DNA of 64,000 nt, taken from assembly GCA_944349335.1 (NCBI GenBank), contig CALVMW010000001.1:487671-551670 (forward strand). Reading direction: 5' to 3'. Below the pieces are notes generated by a model. The model did no database searches, was not told where the DNA came from, and worked only from the letters and a program-made list of their open reading frames with translations. Shown here piece by piece: positions 53,472 to 62,422 of the stretch. The position numbers and the translations under genes are program-made. Each line of letters starts with the position of its first letter. Positions within the stretch are counted from its first letter, which is position 1. The stretch comes from an uncultured Bacilli bacterium (lineage in GTDB: Bacteria > Bacillota_I > Bacilli_A > RFN20 > CAG-288).

Positions 53472-55193
53472 ATGAAAAAAAGTTTACTTTTTTTGCCTTT
53501 TTCGTTACTTATCGTCTCTTCTTGTTCTGAAACTTCTAGTTCCCTAGAACCATCAACTTCTCTACCTTCAACTACACCTCCAATATCTTCTTCTACTTCC
53601 TCTATACCTGATCCAACAATCACTCTTGAGGATTATCCTGAAACATTATATTTAAACGAAAGTTATAAAATTAGTTATACAGTAACTGATTATGAAGATG
53701 AAGTAATAATAACTTCTTCTGATGAAAGCGTTGTTAAAGTTGAGGGCGATGTTTTGACCTCTCAAGACATTGAAGGTAGTGCGACTATCGCTATTCAAGC
53801 TGGTGAAACTCGTGAGGAGTTCACTGTAACTGTCAGTCCTACTTTACCTGATTTAAAAACCGCTATAAGTAATTTAGTAAATACACAAAACTATACTTTA
53901 AATGTCACTAAAAATGGTGACGCTTATGAAACGCTATACTATACTCCTTATGCTATAAATTTAACTTCTACTGCTTCAGAAGAAGTTAAAAGATATGCTT
54001 TATCTAGTATAGATGGTTTAGCATTCACTTATGAGATTGAAGATGGGGCGATTGTTCCCGGTGAGAGAATGGTTGATTTATCTGGATATATCACACAAGA
54101 AACTTTCCATGGCAATAGTTCTAATCCATATTACTTCCCAATAGTCGGATTAGGCGCTGTTGATACTTCATATCTTCCTACAGAAGGAGTAGATAATATT
54201 TATCAAATCGAACTTCCTTATGCCGATTCTGATCGTGATAGTAGTAATCAAATCTTACTTTGTATGATAGGTGATTATGACACCTATGATATGCTTTTTA
54301 GTCGCCCGTACAACATTACTATGTCTATCGAAGTCAAAGGATATTATGATTTAACAATAACTTATACATGTGGACTTCGCGGAAAAGAAACAAGCGATTA
54401 TGTTATCGAAGTAGATGACATTACTCAGACAGAAATAGATGACGGAATAAAAGATTATATTAAGGTCGGTACTGGCTTAGATAGAGTGGTTCCTTCAGCT
54501 TTAACAGGTAGTGTTAATCAATTAAAAGAATATAACAACTACTGTATAACTGATGACTATTCTTATCAATATATTGTTACAGAGAATTACACCGCTTTCT
54601 CTTATTTAGATGATTATTTTGGGCCATATTATGATCCTGAAAATTATAACTACAATGGTAGTGGATATATAAAATTAGAAGATGGCATCTATTCATATAT
54701 AATACCGACAACTTACGATATTGATAGTGACGTAATAACTAGAGGTGATATCGTCTTAGGTGAAAAAGTTGAGGGTACAGATTCTAATAGTTCATTAATT
54801 GATACTCTCTGTTACTTCTCTACTTGGTCTGCTCTAGAAGATGAAAAAGTATTTTCAGATACAACTGAATATATGGCTGCAACTTTCTTAGGCTATGCAA
54901 ATGGAAATAAAGAATTAGCTAATGATACTTATGAAAAAGCTTCTAAATTCTTCCCCGCTGATATATTTGCTCCGTGGGGAGCTGAAGAAGGTCAATCATA
55001 TGTTGGTTATCGCACTCATGTTTTAACTTCAAATTATAATGAAGATCCTTCTTTATCAACAGTAGGAATCATGGTCGGTTATCAAGTAAAAGAAGTTCAG
55101 GAAGATAAATCCTCCTCTTATAACTATATGACTTATTATGTGAGAGATTTTGGAACAGCAAAAGACGATACTCTCGAAGATTATTTAAGCTAA
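53472..55193 (+). CDS. Large secreted lipoprotein with Ig-like domain
   Basis: A 573-residue lipid-anchored protein: signal peptide with lipobox VSSC (Cys18), a Ser/Thr/Pro linker (about 20-48), an Ig-like domain (about 50-125; LYLNESYKISYTVTDYED, ITSSDESVVKVEGD), then about 440 residues of acidic, Tyr-rich sequence without known domain. AAAGGGGG precedes the ATG. Probably a surface substrate-binding or adhesive protein. Its upstream cre-like site suggests carbon control. Confidence 0.75.
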   Translation: MKKSLLFLPFSLLIVSSCSETSSSLEPSTSLPSTTPPISSSTSSIPDPTITLEDYPETLYLNESYKISYTVTDYEDEVIITSSDESVVKVEGDVLTSQDIEGSATIAIQAGETREEFTVTVSPTLPDLKTAISNLVNTQNYTLNVTKNGDAYETLYYTPYAINLTSTASEEVKRYALSSIDGLAFTYEIEDGAIVPGERMVDLSGYITQETFHGNSSNPYYFPIVGLGAVDTSYLPTEGVDNIYQIELPYADSDRDSSNQILLCMIGDYDTYDMLFSRPYNITMSIEVKGYYDLTITYTCGLRGKETSDYVIEVDDITQTEIDDGIKDYIKVGTGLDRVVPSALTGSVNQLKEYNNYCITDDYSYQYIVTENYTAFSYLDDYFGPYYDPENYNYNGSGYIKLEDGIYSYIIPTTYDIDSDVITRGDIVLGEKVEGTDSNSSLIDTLCYFSTWSALEDEKVFSDTTEYMAATFLGYANGNKELANDTYEKASKFFPADIFAPWGAEEGQSYVGYRTHVLTSNYNEDPSLSTVGIMVGYQVKEVQEDKSSSYNYMTYYVRDFGTAKDDTLEDYLS

Positions 55194-55218
55194 TAATTTC
55201 TACTCCAAATATTGCTGT

Positions 55219-55245
55219 GCTGTCATGGGAACATGGCAGCTTTTT
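55219..55245 (+). terminator. Terminator after the lipoprotein gene
   Basis: GCTGTCATG and CATGGCAGC form a 9-bp stem (one G-U) with a 4-nt loop, then five T. Confidence 0.8.
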
Positions 55246-55301
55246 AATGCATGTAAATACCAACTTTATCTCTTACTAAATAAATTGTTAAATTAATAAA
55301 T

Positions 55302-55329
55302 AAAAAATAAAGCGGAATTTATCCGCTTT
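55302..55329 (-). terminator. Terminator after the GNAT-like gene
   Basis: On the minus strand AAAGCGGA pairs with TCCGCTTT around a short loop and a T-rich tract follows. It overlaps the end of the gene. Confidence 0.75.
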
Positions 55330-56446
55330 ATAATTTTTTCACGTATGATCTTCTTCTCTTATGAAGACGGTTGTTGAATCTATTCCAATTATTTGTGATA
55401 GCTTTATTATCTTCTAGATTAAGATTAGTTTCACAATACTTAATTCTACCTGATTTTAGCATTCTCATCACTTCAAGAAGAATAGCACCATGGATACCTG
55501 AATTACGATATTCATCTTTCACACCGATAAGTCCAAAATCTAACACTTCAGGATCCTTTACTTCTTTTAAAATACGGATGATAGTTGGTAAAGTAAGATG
55601 ACCCCTAGATTTTTGCAAAGCTTTTCCAATGGCAGGAAAACATAGTCCAAAAGCAACTAATTTATCATTTTTATCAACAATAAATCGGCAATAGAAAGGA
55701 GAAAGAATAAGGCGGAAAGTAGAAATCAACTCTTTTCTTTGCTCAGGTAAGAAGTTAACAGTTCCATATAATTTAGAATAAGATTCATCTACGAGATCAA
55801 AAAATTGATCACCATATCTCTTAATAATCTTACTCATGCTCTTTAAATCAACAAGATGAAGATTCTCTTTAGTCATAATTCTATCGACAAGTTTAACTAA
55901 AGCTGGTGAAATTTCATCAGGAGCAAAGATCTGTCTTTCAGTCCAATCAACGTCCTTCTTAAATCCTAATTTCTCAATAAGTTCAGGGTAATAAGCATAA
56001 TTATATTGTTCTTCAAAAGTGGCAATTTCTTCAAAGCCTTCAATTAAAAGGCCTTCTCTTTCCATATCTGAATAACCTAAAGGACCACAAATTTCTTCTA
56101 ATCCTCTTTTTCTACCCCAATTTTCAACGGCATCAAAAAGAGCTTTAGCAACTTCTAAATCATCAATGCAATCAAAACGGGTGAAACGAACTCTCTTCTG
56201 TTTCCATTTATCATTACTAGCTTTATGGATGATTCCAGAAATACGTCCGACTATCTTTCCATCCTTATATGCATTAAAGAAAACTGAATCGGAAAACTGA
56301 TGATAAAAATAATCAGGAGAAAATATCCTCTTTTCATCAGAATAAATAGGAGGAACAAAATAAGGACAATCTTTATAAAGATTCAAAGGAAAATCTAAGA
56401 ATTCCTTCTTTTCTTTAGTAGTTTTAACTTTTCTTATTTCAATCAT
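55328..56446 (-). CDS. GNAT-fold acetyltransferase-like protein
   Basis: About 372 residues from ATG 56446, one base after the DegV stop. The N-terminal part (FLDFPLNLYKDCPYFVPPI, GRISGIIHKASND) and the CGPLGYSD block, followed by a second GNAT half (GLIGVKDEYRNSGIHGAILLEVMRM), are those of a large, widespread family of GNAT-like proteins of unknown substrate. Probably cotranscribed with degV. Confidence 0.72.
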   Translation of the reverse strand: MIEIRKVKTTKEKKEFLDFPLNLYKDCPYFVPPIYSDEKRIFSPDYFYHQFSDSVFFNAYKDGKIVGRISGIIHKASNDKWKQKRVRFTRFDCIDDLEVAKALFDAVENWGRKRGLEEICGPLGYSDMEREGLLIEGFEEIATFEEQYNYAYYPELIEKLGFKKDVDWTERQIFAPDEISPALVKLVDRIMTKENLHLVDLKSMSKIIKRYGDQFFDLVDESYSKLYGTVNFLPEQRKELISTFRLILSPFYCRFIVDKNDKLVAFGLCFPAIGKALQKSRGHLTLPTIIRILKEVKDPEVLDFGLIGVKDEYRNSGIHGAILLEVMRMLKSGRIKYCETNLNLEDNKAITNNWNRFNNRLHKRRRSYVKKL

Positions 56447-56447
56447 A

Positions 56448-57338
56448 TTAGCGACTCTTAGAATGGAAAACAACACCTAAACAAAATGGACCAGCATGGA
56501 CACCAGCAGTCGGATTAATAGGAACAACTGTAATATTTAATTCTTTACCAAATTTATCCTTTAAAAGATCTTCCATTCTCTTTACAAGGTTAGGGCAATC
56601 AGAATGACAGATAAAGATAGGATGAGAAGAAATATCATCACCTAGTTTAACAATATAATTCATAATTTTATCTAAAGCACCAAAACGACCGATAGCTTTA
56701 GAGATAGCATCCATTTTACCATCATCAGAAATAGAAATAATGGGCTTCATATTTAAAATTGTACCCATAGTTGCAACAGGTCCAGATAATCTACCAGAAT
56801 GTTTAAAAAACTCTAAACCATCAGCAAAAGCATAGAAAGCATAATGCTTTAATAAATCATTTTCAGCGATCTCAATTATCTCTTCAATCGATTTCTTCTC
56901 TTCATAAAAGAGTTTAGATATTTCAATTAAAATAACTAAAGCTAATGCTGTAATAGCACGAGTATCTAAAAGATAAATCTTTCTCTCTGGATATTTTTCT
57001 TTTAACTCTTCAATCGCAATGTTCATCGCATTAAAAGTAGAAGATAATTTTTCAGAAAAATGAGCATAGAAAATGTCGTTACCTTTCTTTAATTCAGGCT
57101 CAAAATATTCAACATATTTCCGCGGTGAAAGAGCACTTGTCTTAGGAATAGTTCCCTTTCTTAAAATTTCATAGAAAGCATGATCATCAAATTCCTTAAA
57201 ACTTTCATAAGGAAAGACTTCTTCTCCATTTAAAGTATAAGGCATTGAAATAATCTTATAGCCATACTTTTCTGCGATTTGAGGACTAATATCGCAGTCA
57301 GAGTCGGCAAATAACGTGACGTTAGGATTATATGACAT
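56448..57338 (-). CDS. DegV family fatty-acid-binding protein (second copy)
   Basis: A 296-residue DegV protein: TLFADSDCDISPQIAEKYG start, IPKTSALSPRKYVEYFEP and ARHFSEKLSSTFNAMN-type loop (YAHFSEKLSSTFN), and HSGRLSGPVATMGTILNMKPI with the lipid-contacting segment. It differs clearly from the copy at 4337, suggesting different fatty acid preferences as for FakB1 and FakB2 (inference). AAAGGAG precedes the ATG. Confidence 0.9.
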   Translation of the reverse strand: MSYNPNVTLFADSDCDISPQIAEKYGYKIISMPYTLNGEEVFPYESFKEFDDHAFYEILRKGTIPKTSALSPRKYVEYFEPELKKGNDIFYAHFSEKLSSTFNAMNIAIEELKEKYPERKIYLLDTRAITALALVILIEISKLFYEEKKSIEEIIEIAENDLLKHYAFYAFADGLEFFKHSGRLSGPVATMGTILNMKPIISISDDGKMDAISKAIGRFGALDKIMNYIVKLGDDISSHPIFICHSDCPNLVKRMEDLLKDKFGKELNITVVPINPTAGVHAGPFCLGVVFHSKSR

Positions 57339-57429
57339 ATTTGTCTCCTTTTTTCATCTATTTATTATACTAAAAATAGTTCTATAGTGTAATTTCTACC
57401 TGCAGAAAGAGAGAAAATATCTAATATTA

Positions 57430-57830
57430 TTTATATTTGATAAATATTATTCTTTCTTAATTTTCTTTTTCTCAAAATTAAATAAATTAATTCTAAAAAA
57501 ACAAATTTGTAAATCTTAAAAATAATTAAAAAAATAGACTGAACTATGATAACTAAACTCCCTTAAATATAGTAGTCGGAATAATAGTACTATCAATATA
57601 AACTAAAGCCATTTATAAACTAATTACAGCTAGCACTATATTTTTTACCAAACTGAACTGGTGACATATGTTAGATAACAGAATATAGTAGTCCTCTTCC
57701 TAAACCAATAATTAAAAAACTAGACAATACTAAAAATAACTCGTATTTTAAATAATTAGCTACGCTAAACCTAATAATAATCAAGTAAGCTAATAAAAAC
57801 TAACAATAAATTAGAAGCTATATTTATACT
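57430..57830 (-). pseudogene. Remnant of an MFS-type transporter gene (C-terminal part)
   Basis: The gap between jag and degV holds no intact gene, but one minus-strand frame is readable for about 130 codons with about six in-frame stops and no frameshift. It shows membrane-helix segments (YELFLVLSSFLIIGLGRG, GSLVIIVQSIFLIIF) and pieces such as MSPVQFGKKYSA and FINGFSLY that look like the interhelix loops of a major facilitator transporter. No ribosome binding site or start is left. All three stop codons occur, so recoding is unlikely. Confidence 0.5.
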
Positions 57831-57840
57831 TAATAATCAC

Positions 57841-57871
57841 AAAAAAAGAGCAATTTTATTTCAATTGCTCT
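57841..57871 (-). terminator. Terminator of the rpmH-rnpA-yidC-jag operon
   Basis: AGAGCAATT and AATTGCTCT form a 9-bp perfect stem with a 7-nt loop and a T6 tract on the minus strand, 10 bp after the jag stop. Confidence 0.9.
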
Positions 57872-57881
57872 CTATTATTTA

Positions 57882-58484
57882 TTATTCTACGTATTGAATA
57901 GTAATATGACGCTTATGACCAGTTCCAATAGATTGAGTTTTAATATGTGGATAATCTGTTAATGCCTGATGGATGATTCTTCTTTCATCAGAAGTCATCG
58001 GATCCATGACAACTGTAATATGAGTTCTCATAACATCATCCGCATATTTTCTTGCGATAGCGATGAATTTATCATATTTATTTTCTTTATAACCATCGCA
58101 ATTAAGAAGGATACGATAATGACCCCCAAAACGATTAAAACAAGCAGAGCGTGTTAACTCGTTAATAGACCTTAAAGTATCACCATTTCTTCCAATAACA
58201 TTCTTATTATAGGAACAAACAATATTAAGTTTAATAACACCATCTTCGTACTTAGCTTCTGTTGAACCTTCTAAACCTAAAGCGCGTAAGCAGCGACGAA
58301 TATAATCATCTGCAAAAACAATAACATCGTTAATAGAATAAATACCGATTGTAACAACGCTTGAGAAAAGAGTTTTTTTAACAGAAATAACCTGATAATT
58401 AAGAGATTTAGGATCAGCGATACCTAATTCTTCACAAGCTTTTAAAACTGCTTCTTCTTCTGTTTTACCTTCAAATTTATTCAT
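57882..58484 (-). CDS. jag: RNA-binding protein Jag (KhpB)
   Basis: A 200-residue protein with Jag-N (KFEGKTEEEAVLKACEELGI), a KH-like domain containing GRNGDTLRSINELT, and an R3H domain (DERRIIHQALTDYPHIKTQSIG). In Bacilli it partners KhpA and affects cell envelope and RNA. Follows yidC by 3 bp, the standard order at this locus. Confidence 0.93.
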   Translation of the reverse strand: MNKFEGKTEEEAVLKACEELGIADPKSLNYQVISVKKTLFSSVVTIGIYSINDVIVFADDYIRRCLRALGLEGSTEAKYEDGVIKLNIVCSYNKNVIGRNGDTLRSINELTRSACFNRFGGHYRILLNCDGYKENKYDKFIAIARKYADDVMRTHITVVMDPMTSDERRIIHQALTDYPHIKTQSIGTGHKRHITIQYVE

Positions 58485-58487
58485 AAC

Positions 58488-60056
58488 TTACCTCCACATC
58501 GGTTTATCTTTCTTTTTCTTTGAATCTTTCTTAGTTGAAGTACGATGATGAGCACTTCTTCTCACAATAGCAAGATTAGAACCATCTCCCGTCTCAGCTG
58601 CTAACTTATGACGAGAATGTGTCTGAATAACTTCGGTAATAAGAGACTGCATTATAGAAAGTAAAGAACCGAAGATCCAATAAATACCCATACCAGCAGG
58701 TAAAGACCAACCCATGATGATAATAAAGACAAGCATGACATAAGTCATAATCTTGGTTGTCTTCTGAGGATCCATCGATCCTTGTTCAGGATTGACCTTA
58801 GAAATAGTACCAAAATTCTTCGTGCGCCAATTAGTAAACCAAAGACTAGTAAATGATGAAAGGACATTAGATAAGGTCATGAAGATAAAAATCATGATAC
58901 CTGTAAGAGCACCTGGAGTATCAGCAAAGCTCATAAAGCATTGAGAGACAGGTGTAGTTAAAGCTAATCCCCAAAGATTACTAGCAGCTAAAGAAGCATT
59001 ACCCTGTAAAGCTGACCAGACACAAATGAAGATCGGGAATTGAATAATTAAAAAGATAAGAGGCAAAACAGGATGAACTTTAGCTTGTTTAATTAATTTA
59101 GCTTGTTCAAAAGCTAACTGCTGTTTCTGCTCTTTATCATAAGCAGCATTAGGATACTTAGCTTGTAAATCATTGATCATCGGCTGAATCTTCTGCTGCT
59201 TCGCTTGTGAACGTCCTTGTAAAACAGTTGAGACGACTGTGACTAATCTAGCGATCAAAGTAACAGTAAAAATAGCTAAGATTTGAGCCCAACCATTATT
59301 TCCTAATCCTTCAGAAATAGTGTGAACTAACCAAGAGAAAGGATAAACAAAGAGGCCTTCTAAAAAACCATATTCAGAAAAAGCTTCACCCCAAGTTTTA
59401 CCTTGAATATAAATAGTGACACCATTCTGATTAAAATAGCTATCTTCTGGAGTAATACAAGCAGTGTTAGAAGCGATAGTCGCATTAACTTGAGCTTGGA
59501 AAGCTGAGACAAAAGAATTAGAAGGAGCTAAAGAAACACCTAATGTCTCATCTTCTAAACTTGCATCATACCACTCATTATAATTAGTCCATAAAGGAGC
59601 GACAATAATATCTCCATCTTCATCAGTTGTAATACCAGCATAGATAGCGACGTGTAAAGCGTTATCGTTAGCTAAACTAACTTCATCTGGATCACTTTCA
59701 TCATAAGAAGCAAAAGTTCCATCAAACCAATAATGAACATTATCAGAAGCAAAAGTTGTAGCTTGTTCATTCATATAATTATTGAAGGCTTTTGTAGGAC
59801 GTGAGAATCCATTTGTTTCTAAAGTACCATAAAGAGTCTCACGATTTTCATTTTGAACAGTGATATTATCTAAAGCAGAGCCGTTTGAGACATCGACACT
59901 ATCTTCAAAAATATTGCCATAGTAGCCATATAATTGATTAGCTTGATCTTGAGGCGTACAAAAAGATTGTGTACAACTCGTAAACATAAAAGCGCCAACG
60001 ATAGCTACAAAGCATACTGCTAATCTTTTTAAAAATCGATGTGAGTGTTTCCTCAT
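58488..60056 (-). CDS. yidC: Membrane insertase YidC (SpoIIIJ type) with large ectodomain
   Basis: Inserts membrane proteins with or beside SecYEG. The signal peptide ends in a lipobox (FTSC, Cys28) as in Gram-positive YidC. The conserved insertase core of five helices (starting EYGFLEGLFVYPFSWLVHTI near residue 228) is complete, with the basic tail HHRTSTKKDSKKKK. At 522 residues it is far longer than the usual Bacilli length of about 250-290, because about 200 extracytoplasmic residues lie between the lipobox and the core. Overlaps rnpA by one base. Confidence 0.93.
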   Translation of the reverse strand: MRKHSHRFLKRLAVCFVAIVGAFMFTSCTQSFCTPQDQANQLYGYYGNIFEDSVDVSNGSALDNITVQNENRETLYGTLETNGFSRPTKAFNNYMNEQATTFASDNVHYWFDGTFASYDESDPDEVSLANDNALHVAIYAGITTDEDGDIIVAPLWTNYNEWYDASLEDETLGVSLAPSNSFVSAFQAQVNATIASNTACITPEDSYFNQNGVTIYIQGKTWGEAFSEYGFLEGLFVYPFSWLVHTISEGLGNNGWAQILAIFTVTLIARLVTVVSTVLQGRSQAKQQKIQPMINDLQAKYPNAAYDKEQKQQLAFEQAKLIKQAKVHPVLPLIFLIIQFPIFICVWSALQGNASLAASNLWGLALTTPVSQCFMSFADTPGALTGIMIFIFMTLSNVLSSFTSLWFTNWRTKNFGTISKVNPEQGSMDPQKTTKIMTYVMLVFIIIMGWSLPAGMGIYWIFGSLLSIMQSLITEVIQTHSRHKLAAETGDGSNLAIVRRSAHHRTSTKKDSKKKKDKPMWR

Positions 60057-60400
60057 TAATAACTCCCCTCATGCTTTTGTAGCGGAAGAAAGGCTTTCAT
60101 TAAAAGCTCAAGATTCTCTGAAAACTTTTTCTTTAAATAGTTAGGTTTCACAATGATGACAACATCTATATGTAAAGAATATATGTTACACTGAGCTATT
60201 TGAGCTCTAAGTTGCCTTTTCACCCGCGTTCGGATAACAGCATTGCCTATTTTAGTAGAAACTGAGAGACCGATGCGTGCATTAGTTAATTCATTAGGTA
60301 TATAGAATATCGAAAAAGAATCACTCCGATGCAAACATCTTCTTTCATCTAATACTTTTTTAAAGTCTTCCGATCTTTTCAATCGGTAGATTTTTTTCAT
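60056..60400 (-). CDS. rnpA: Ribonuclease P protein component
   Basis: A 114-residue basic protein that supports RNase P RNA in 5' tRNA maturation. The RNR-like signature is ARIGLSVSTKIGNAVIRTRVKRQLR, preceded by the basic YRLKRSEDFKKVL start. Lies between rpmH and yidC, the universal arrangement. Confidence 0.95.
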   Translation of the reverse strand: MKKIYRLKRSEDFKKVLDERRCLHRSDSFSIFYIPNELTNARIGLSVSTKIGNAVIRTRVKRQLRAQIAQCNIYSLHIDVVIIVKPNYLKKKFSENLELLMKAFLPLQKHEGSY

Positions 60401-60408
60401 ACTAAATA

Positions 60409-60546
60409 TTAGGCTTGAGTAAGTCTAACTCTTCCTTTAGCTCTTCTTCTAGCTAAAACCTTACGACCATTTTTAGTAGCCATTCTAGCTCTAAAACCGC
60501 ATGTATGTGTTCTTTTGATTTTACTAGGCTGATAAGTTCTTTTCAT
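60409..60546 (-). CDS. rpmH: 50S ribosomal protein L34
   Basis: A 45-residue, very basic ribosomal protein: [20 protein letters not shown] start, the [19 protein letters not shown] core and a short tail. GGAGGAAG lies just before the ATG. It is first in the rpmH-rnpA-yidC-jag operon, which is usually next to the chromosome origin. Confidence 0.97.
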   Translation of the reverse strand: MKRTYQPSKIKRTHTCGFRARMATKNGRKVLARRRAKGRVRLTQA

Positions 60547-60595
60547 AATCTTCCTCCATTTTCAAAATAGATGCGCAAAAAACGCATGTAGAATT

Positions 60596-60624
60596 ATTAT
60601 AGGTTTTAGACCCTTCTAAATCAA
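60596..60624 (-). promoter_or_regulatory. Promoter of rpmH
   Basis: TTGATT (60624-60619) and a perfect TATAAT (60601-60596) with 17-bp spacing, about 50 bp before rpmH. A small hairpin with ATGCG/CGCAT arms lies in the leader. Confidence 0.8.
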
Positions 60625-60673
60625 TAAATAATTTTATATTTAACAACAAAACAACTATAATAAATAAGTTGAT

Positions 60674-61357
60674 ATGAAACTAAAAAATAAAAATATAAAT
60701 ATACGCATGATAGTCGATATCGTTAAGGCGATAATAATGATACTTTATGGTATCCTCTTTTTAGCTTTTTCTTTAATAGTTAGAGAACAAGAATCTAAAA
60801 GTTTATTAAATTATCTAATAGCTTCTTTCTTCTTATTTATGGCTGTGTTAGAAGCGATGATCGGACTTTTAGCAAAAGAAAAGAAAATTCTTTTAGTCCC
60901 AGCTGTTTTATGTGCTTCTGGTATCTCAATTATACTAGCTGAACCATATATTTATAATTTTTTAGGTATATTTATTCTTTCCTTCTGCTACGCTTTTTCT
61001 TGCTTTGTTATAATTAGAGAAATCTTATTTATAAAAAATAAAGATGCCACATGGAAAAAAATAATTTCTTTTATTCCTTCGGGAATTTTATTAATTTTAT
61101 CAATAACAGCATCTATATTTATTAATGATCATGCTGATCAAGTTTCTTTCTATCTCATTTTATTATTAGGTATGGTCATAGCTTGCTACGGAGCTTTCTC
61201 TTTATTTATGGTTAAAAATAAAGTAGACGAAAAAGAAGATAAAATTTTTCAAGAGAAAATGATGAGCAAAGTAAAAAAAGAAGAAATAGACGAAAAAGCG
61301 CGAATTATTCCTCTTGAAGAATTAAAAAAAGAGATGAAAGATAATGAAAGAAATTGA
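60674..61357 (+). CDS. Six-helix membrane protein of unknown function
   Basis: A 227-residue protein with six predicted membrane helices in three pairs (HdeD/DUF308-like texture) and a highly charged C-terminal tail (about 178-227; KVDEKEDKIFQEKMM). Its place next to rpmH is normally occupied by dnaA. It overlaps the small HTH gene by 14 bp, so the two probably work together. Confidence 0.6.
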   Translation: MKLKNKNINIRMIVDIVKAIIMILYGILFLAFSLIVREQESKSLLNYLIASFFLFMAVLEAMIGLLAKEKKILLVPAVLCASGISIILAEPYIYNFLGIFILSFCYAFSCFVIIREILFIKNKDATWKKIISFIPSGILLILSITASIFINDHADQVSFYLILLLGMVIACYGAFSLFMVKNKVDEKEDKIFQEKMMSKVKKEEIDEKARIIPLEELKKEMKDNERN

Positions 61358-61556
61358 TTTTAGTTCACTTCTTAAAATTTTATTAAGAGACTATTCTCTT
61401 TCTATTTCGGAATTTGCTTCTTCTGTCCATTCAAGTGAAGAAGAAATAAACGCCTGCCTAAATGGTTCTAAACCTTCTCACCATCTTTTACATCATATAG
61501 AAGAAGCTTATGCTATCCCCAAAGAATTATTAGAGCGTTATGAAAGAGAGGAATAA
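61344..61556 (+). CDS. Small HTH (XRE-like) protein
   Basis: A 70-residue protein that is essentially one helix-turn-helix domain: LSISEFASSVHSSEEEINACLNG followed by the third-to-fifth helices HHLLHHIEEAYAIPKELLERY. Probably a DNA-binding regulator, perhaps of its own operon with the membrane protein and the pyridoxine kinase gene that starts 3 bp after it. Confidence 0.65.
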   Translation: MKEIDFSSLLKILLRDYSLSISEFASSVHSSEEEINACLNGSKPSHHLLHHIEEAYAIPKELLERYEREE

Positions 61557-61559
61557 TAT

Positions 61560-62399
61560 ATGTCGCAAAAAAGATGCCTTACTATTCAAGATTATTCATG
61601 TTTAGGACGTTGTTCATTGACCGTCGCTTTACCGACAATCTCAGCTTTTGGAGTAGAAACTGTCGGATTACCTACAGCAATTTTATCTAATCATACTGCT
61701 GGTTTTAAAAATTGGACATATGTGGATTTAACTTCCTATATGCTCGATATAGTTGATCACTGGAAGGAATACGATCACAATTTTGATGCTATCTATACTG
61801 GTTACTTAGCGAGCGAACAAGTCGATATAGTTTTAAAAATATTTAACAAGTTAAAAGAAACCAATACTAAGATCATCGTTGATCCAGCTTTTGGAGACAA
61901 TGGAACTTTATATAAAGCTTTTGATTTATCCCATGTTGAAGAGATTAAAAAACTAATAAAAGAAGCTGATATTACTATGCCTAATTTAACAGAGGCTTGT
62001 TTTTTAACTGGTACAGAATATAAAAAAGATTATGATGAAAATTATATTCAAGAGCTAATTTATAAACTCTCTTTACTAGGTCCCAAACAAATTTGTATCT
62101 CGGGAATCTCATTTAAGGAAGGTATAGTTGGTTGCTATATCTATGAAAATAATAAATTTAGCTATTATTCAACACCTTCTTATCCTGGTAAATATCATGG
62201 AACTGGTGATATTTTTGCTTCTAGTGTCGTAGGTGGCATATTAAGTAATCTCACTTTTTATGATGCCTGCTCCTTAGCTCATGATTTAGTACACTTATCT
62301 ATCTATTACTCAATAAAAGATAAAAGAACTGATTTAACTCAAGGAGTTGAATTTGAAAAGGCCCTTTCGCTTATTCCCCAAAGAATAGAACATAAATAA
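61560..62399 (+). CDS. pdxK: Pyridoxine/pyridoxamine kinase
   Basis: Phosphorylates B6 vitamers to make pyridoxal phosphate. The 279 residues contain the PfkB/ribokinase-like start TIQDYSCLGRCSLTVALP, VDPAFGDNG, TPNLTEA-type loop (MPNLTEACFLTG) and the catalytic anion hole HGTGDIFASS. AGAGG precedes the ATG. Confidence 0.9.
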   Translation: MSQKRCLTIQDYSCLGRCSLTVALPTISAFGVETVGLPTAILSNHTAGFKNWTYVDLTSYMLDIVDHWKEYDHNFDAIYTGYLASEQVDIVLKIFNKLKETNTKIIVDPAFGDNGTLYKAFDLSHVEEIKKLIKEADITMPNLTEACFLTGTEYKKDYDENYIQELIYKLSLLGPKQICISGISFKEGIVGCYIYENNKFSYYSTPSYPGKYHGTGDIFASSVVGGILSNLTFYDACSLAHDLVHLSIYYSIKDKRTDLTQGVEFEKALSLIPQRIEHK

Positions 62400-62422
62400 A
62401 AAAGCTTCAGAATTAACTGAAG
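62398..62422 (-). terminator. Terminator after the oxidoreductase gene
   Basis: GCTTCAG and CTGAAGC form a 7-bp stem with a 6-nt loop and a T tract on the minus strand. It includes the stop codon of the gene. Confidence 0.75.

Noticed and set aside
57430-57830. Recoded stops allowing expression of the transporter frame
   Set aside because: TAA, TAG and TGA all occur, there is no start or ribosome binding site, and TGA ends many normal genes here.
60547-60673. oriC next to rpmH
   Set aside because: The gap is only about 125 bp, taken up by the rpmH promoter and leader, with no DnaA boxes.
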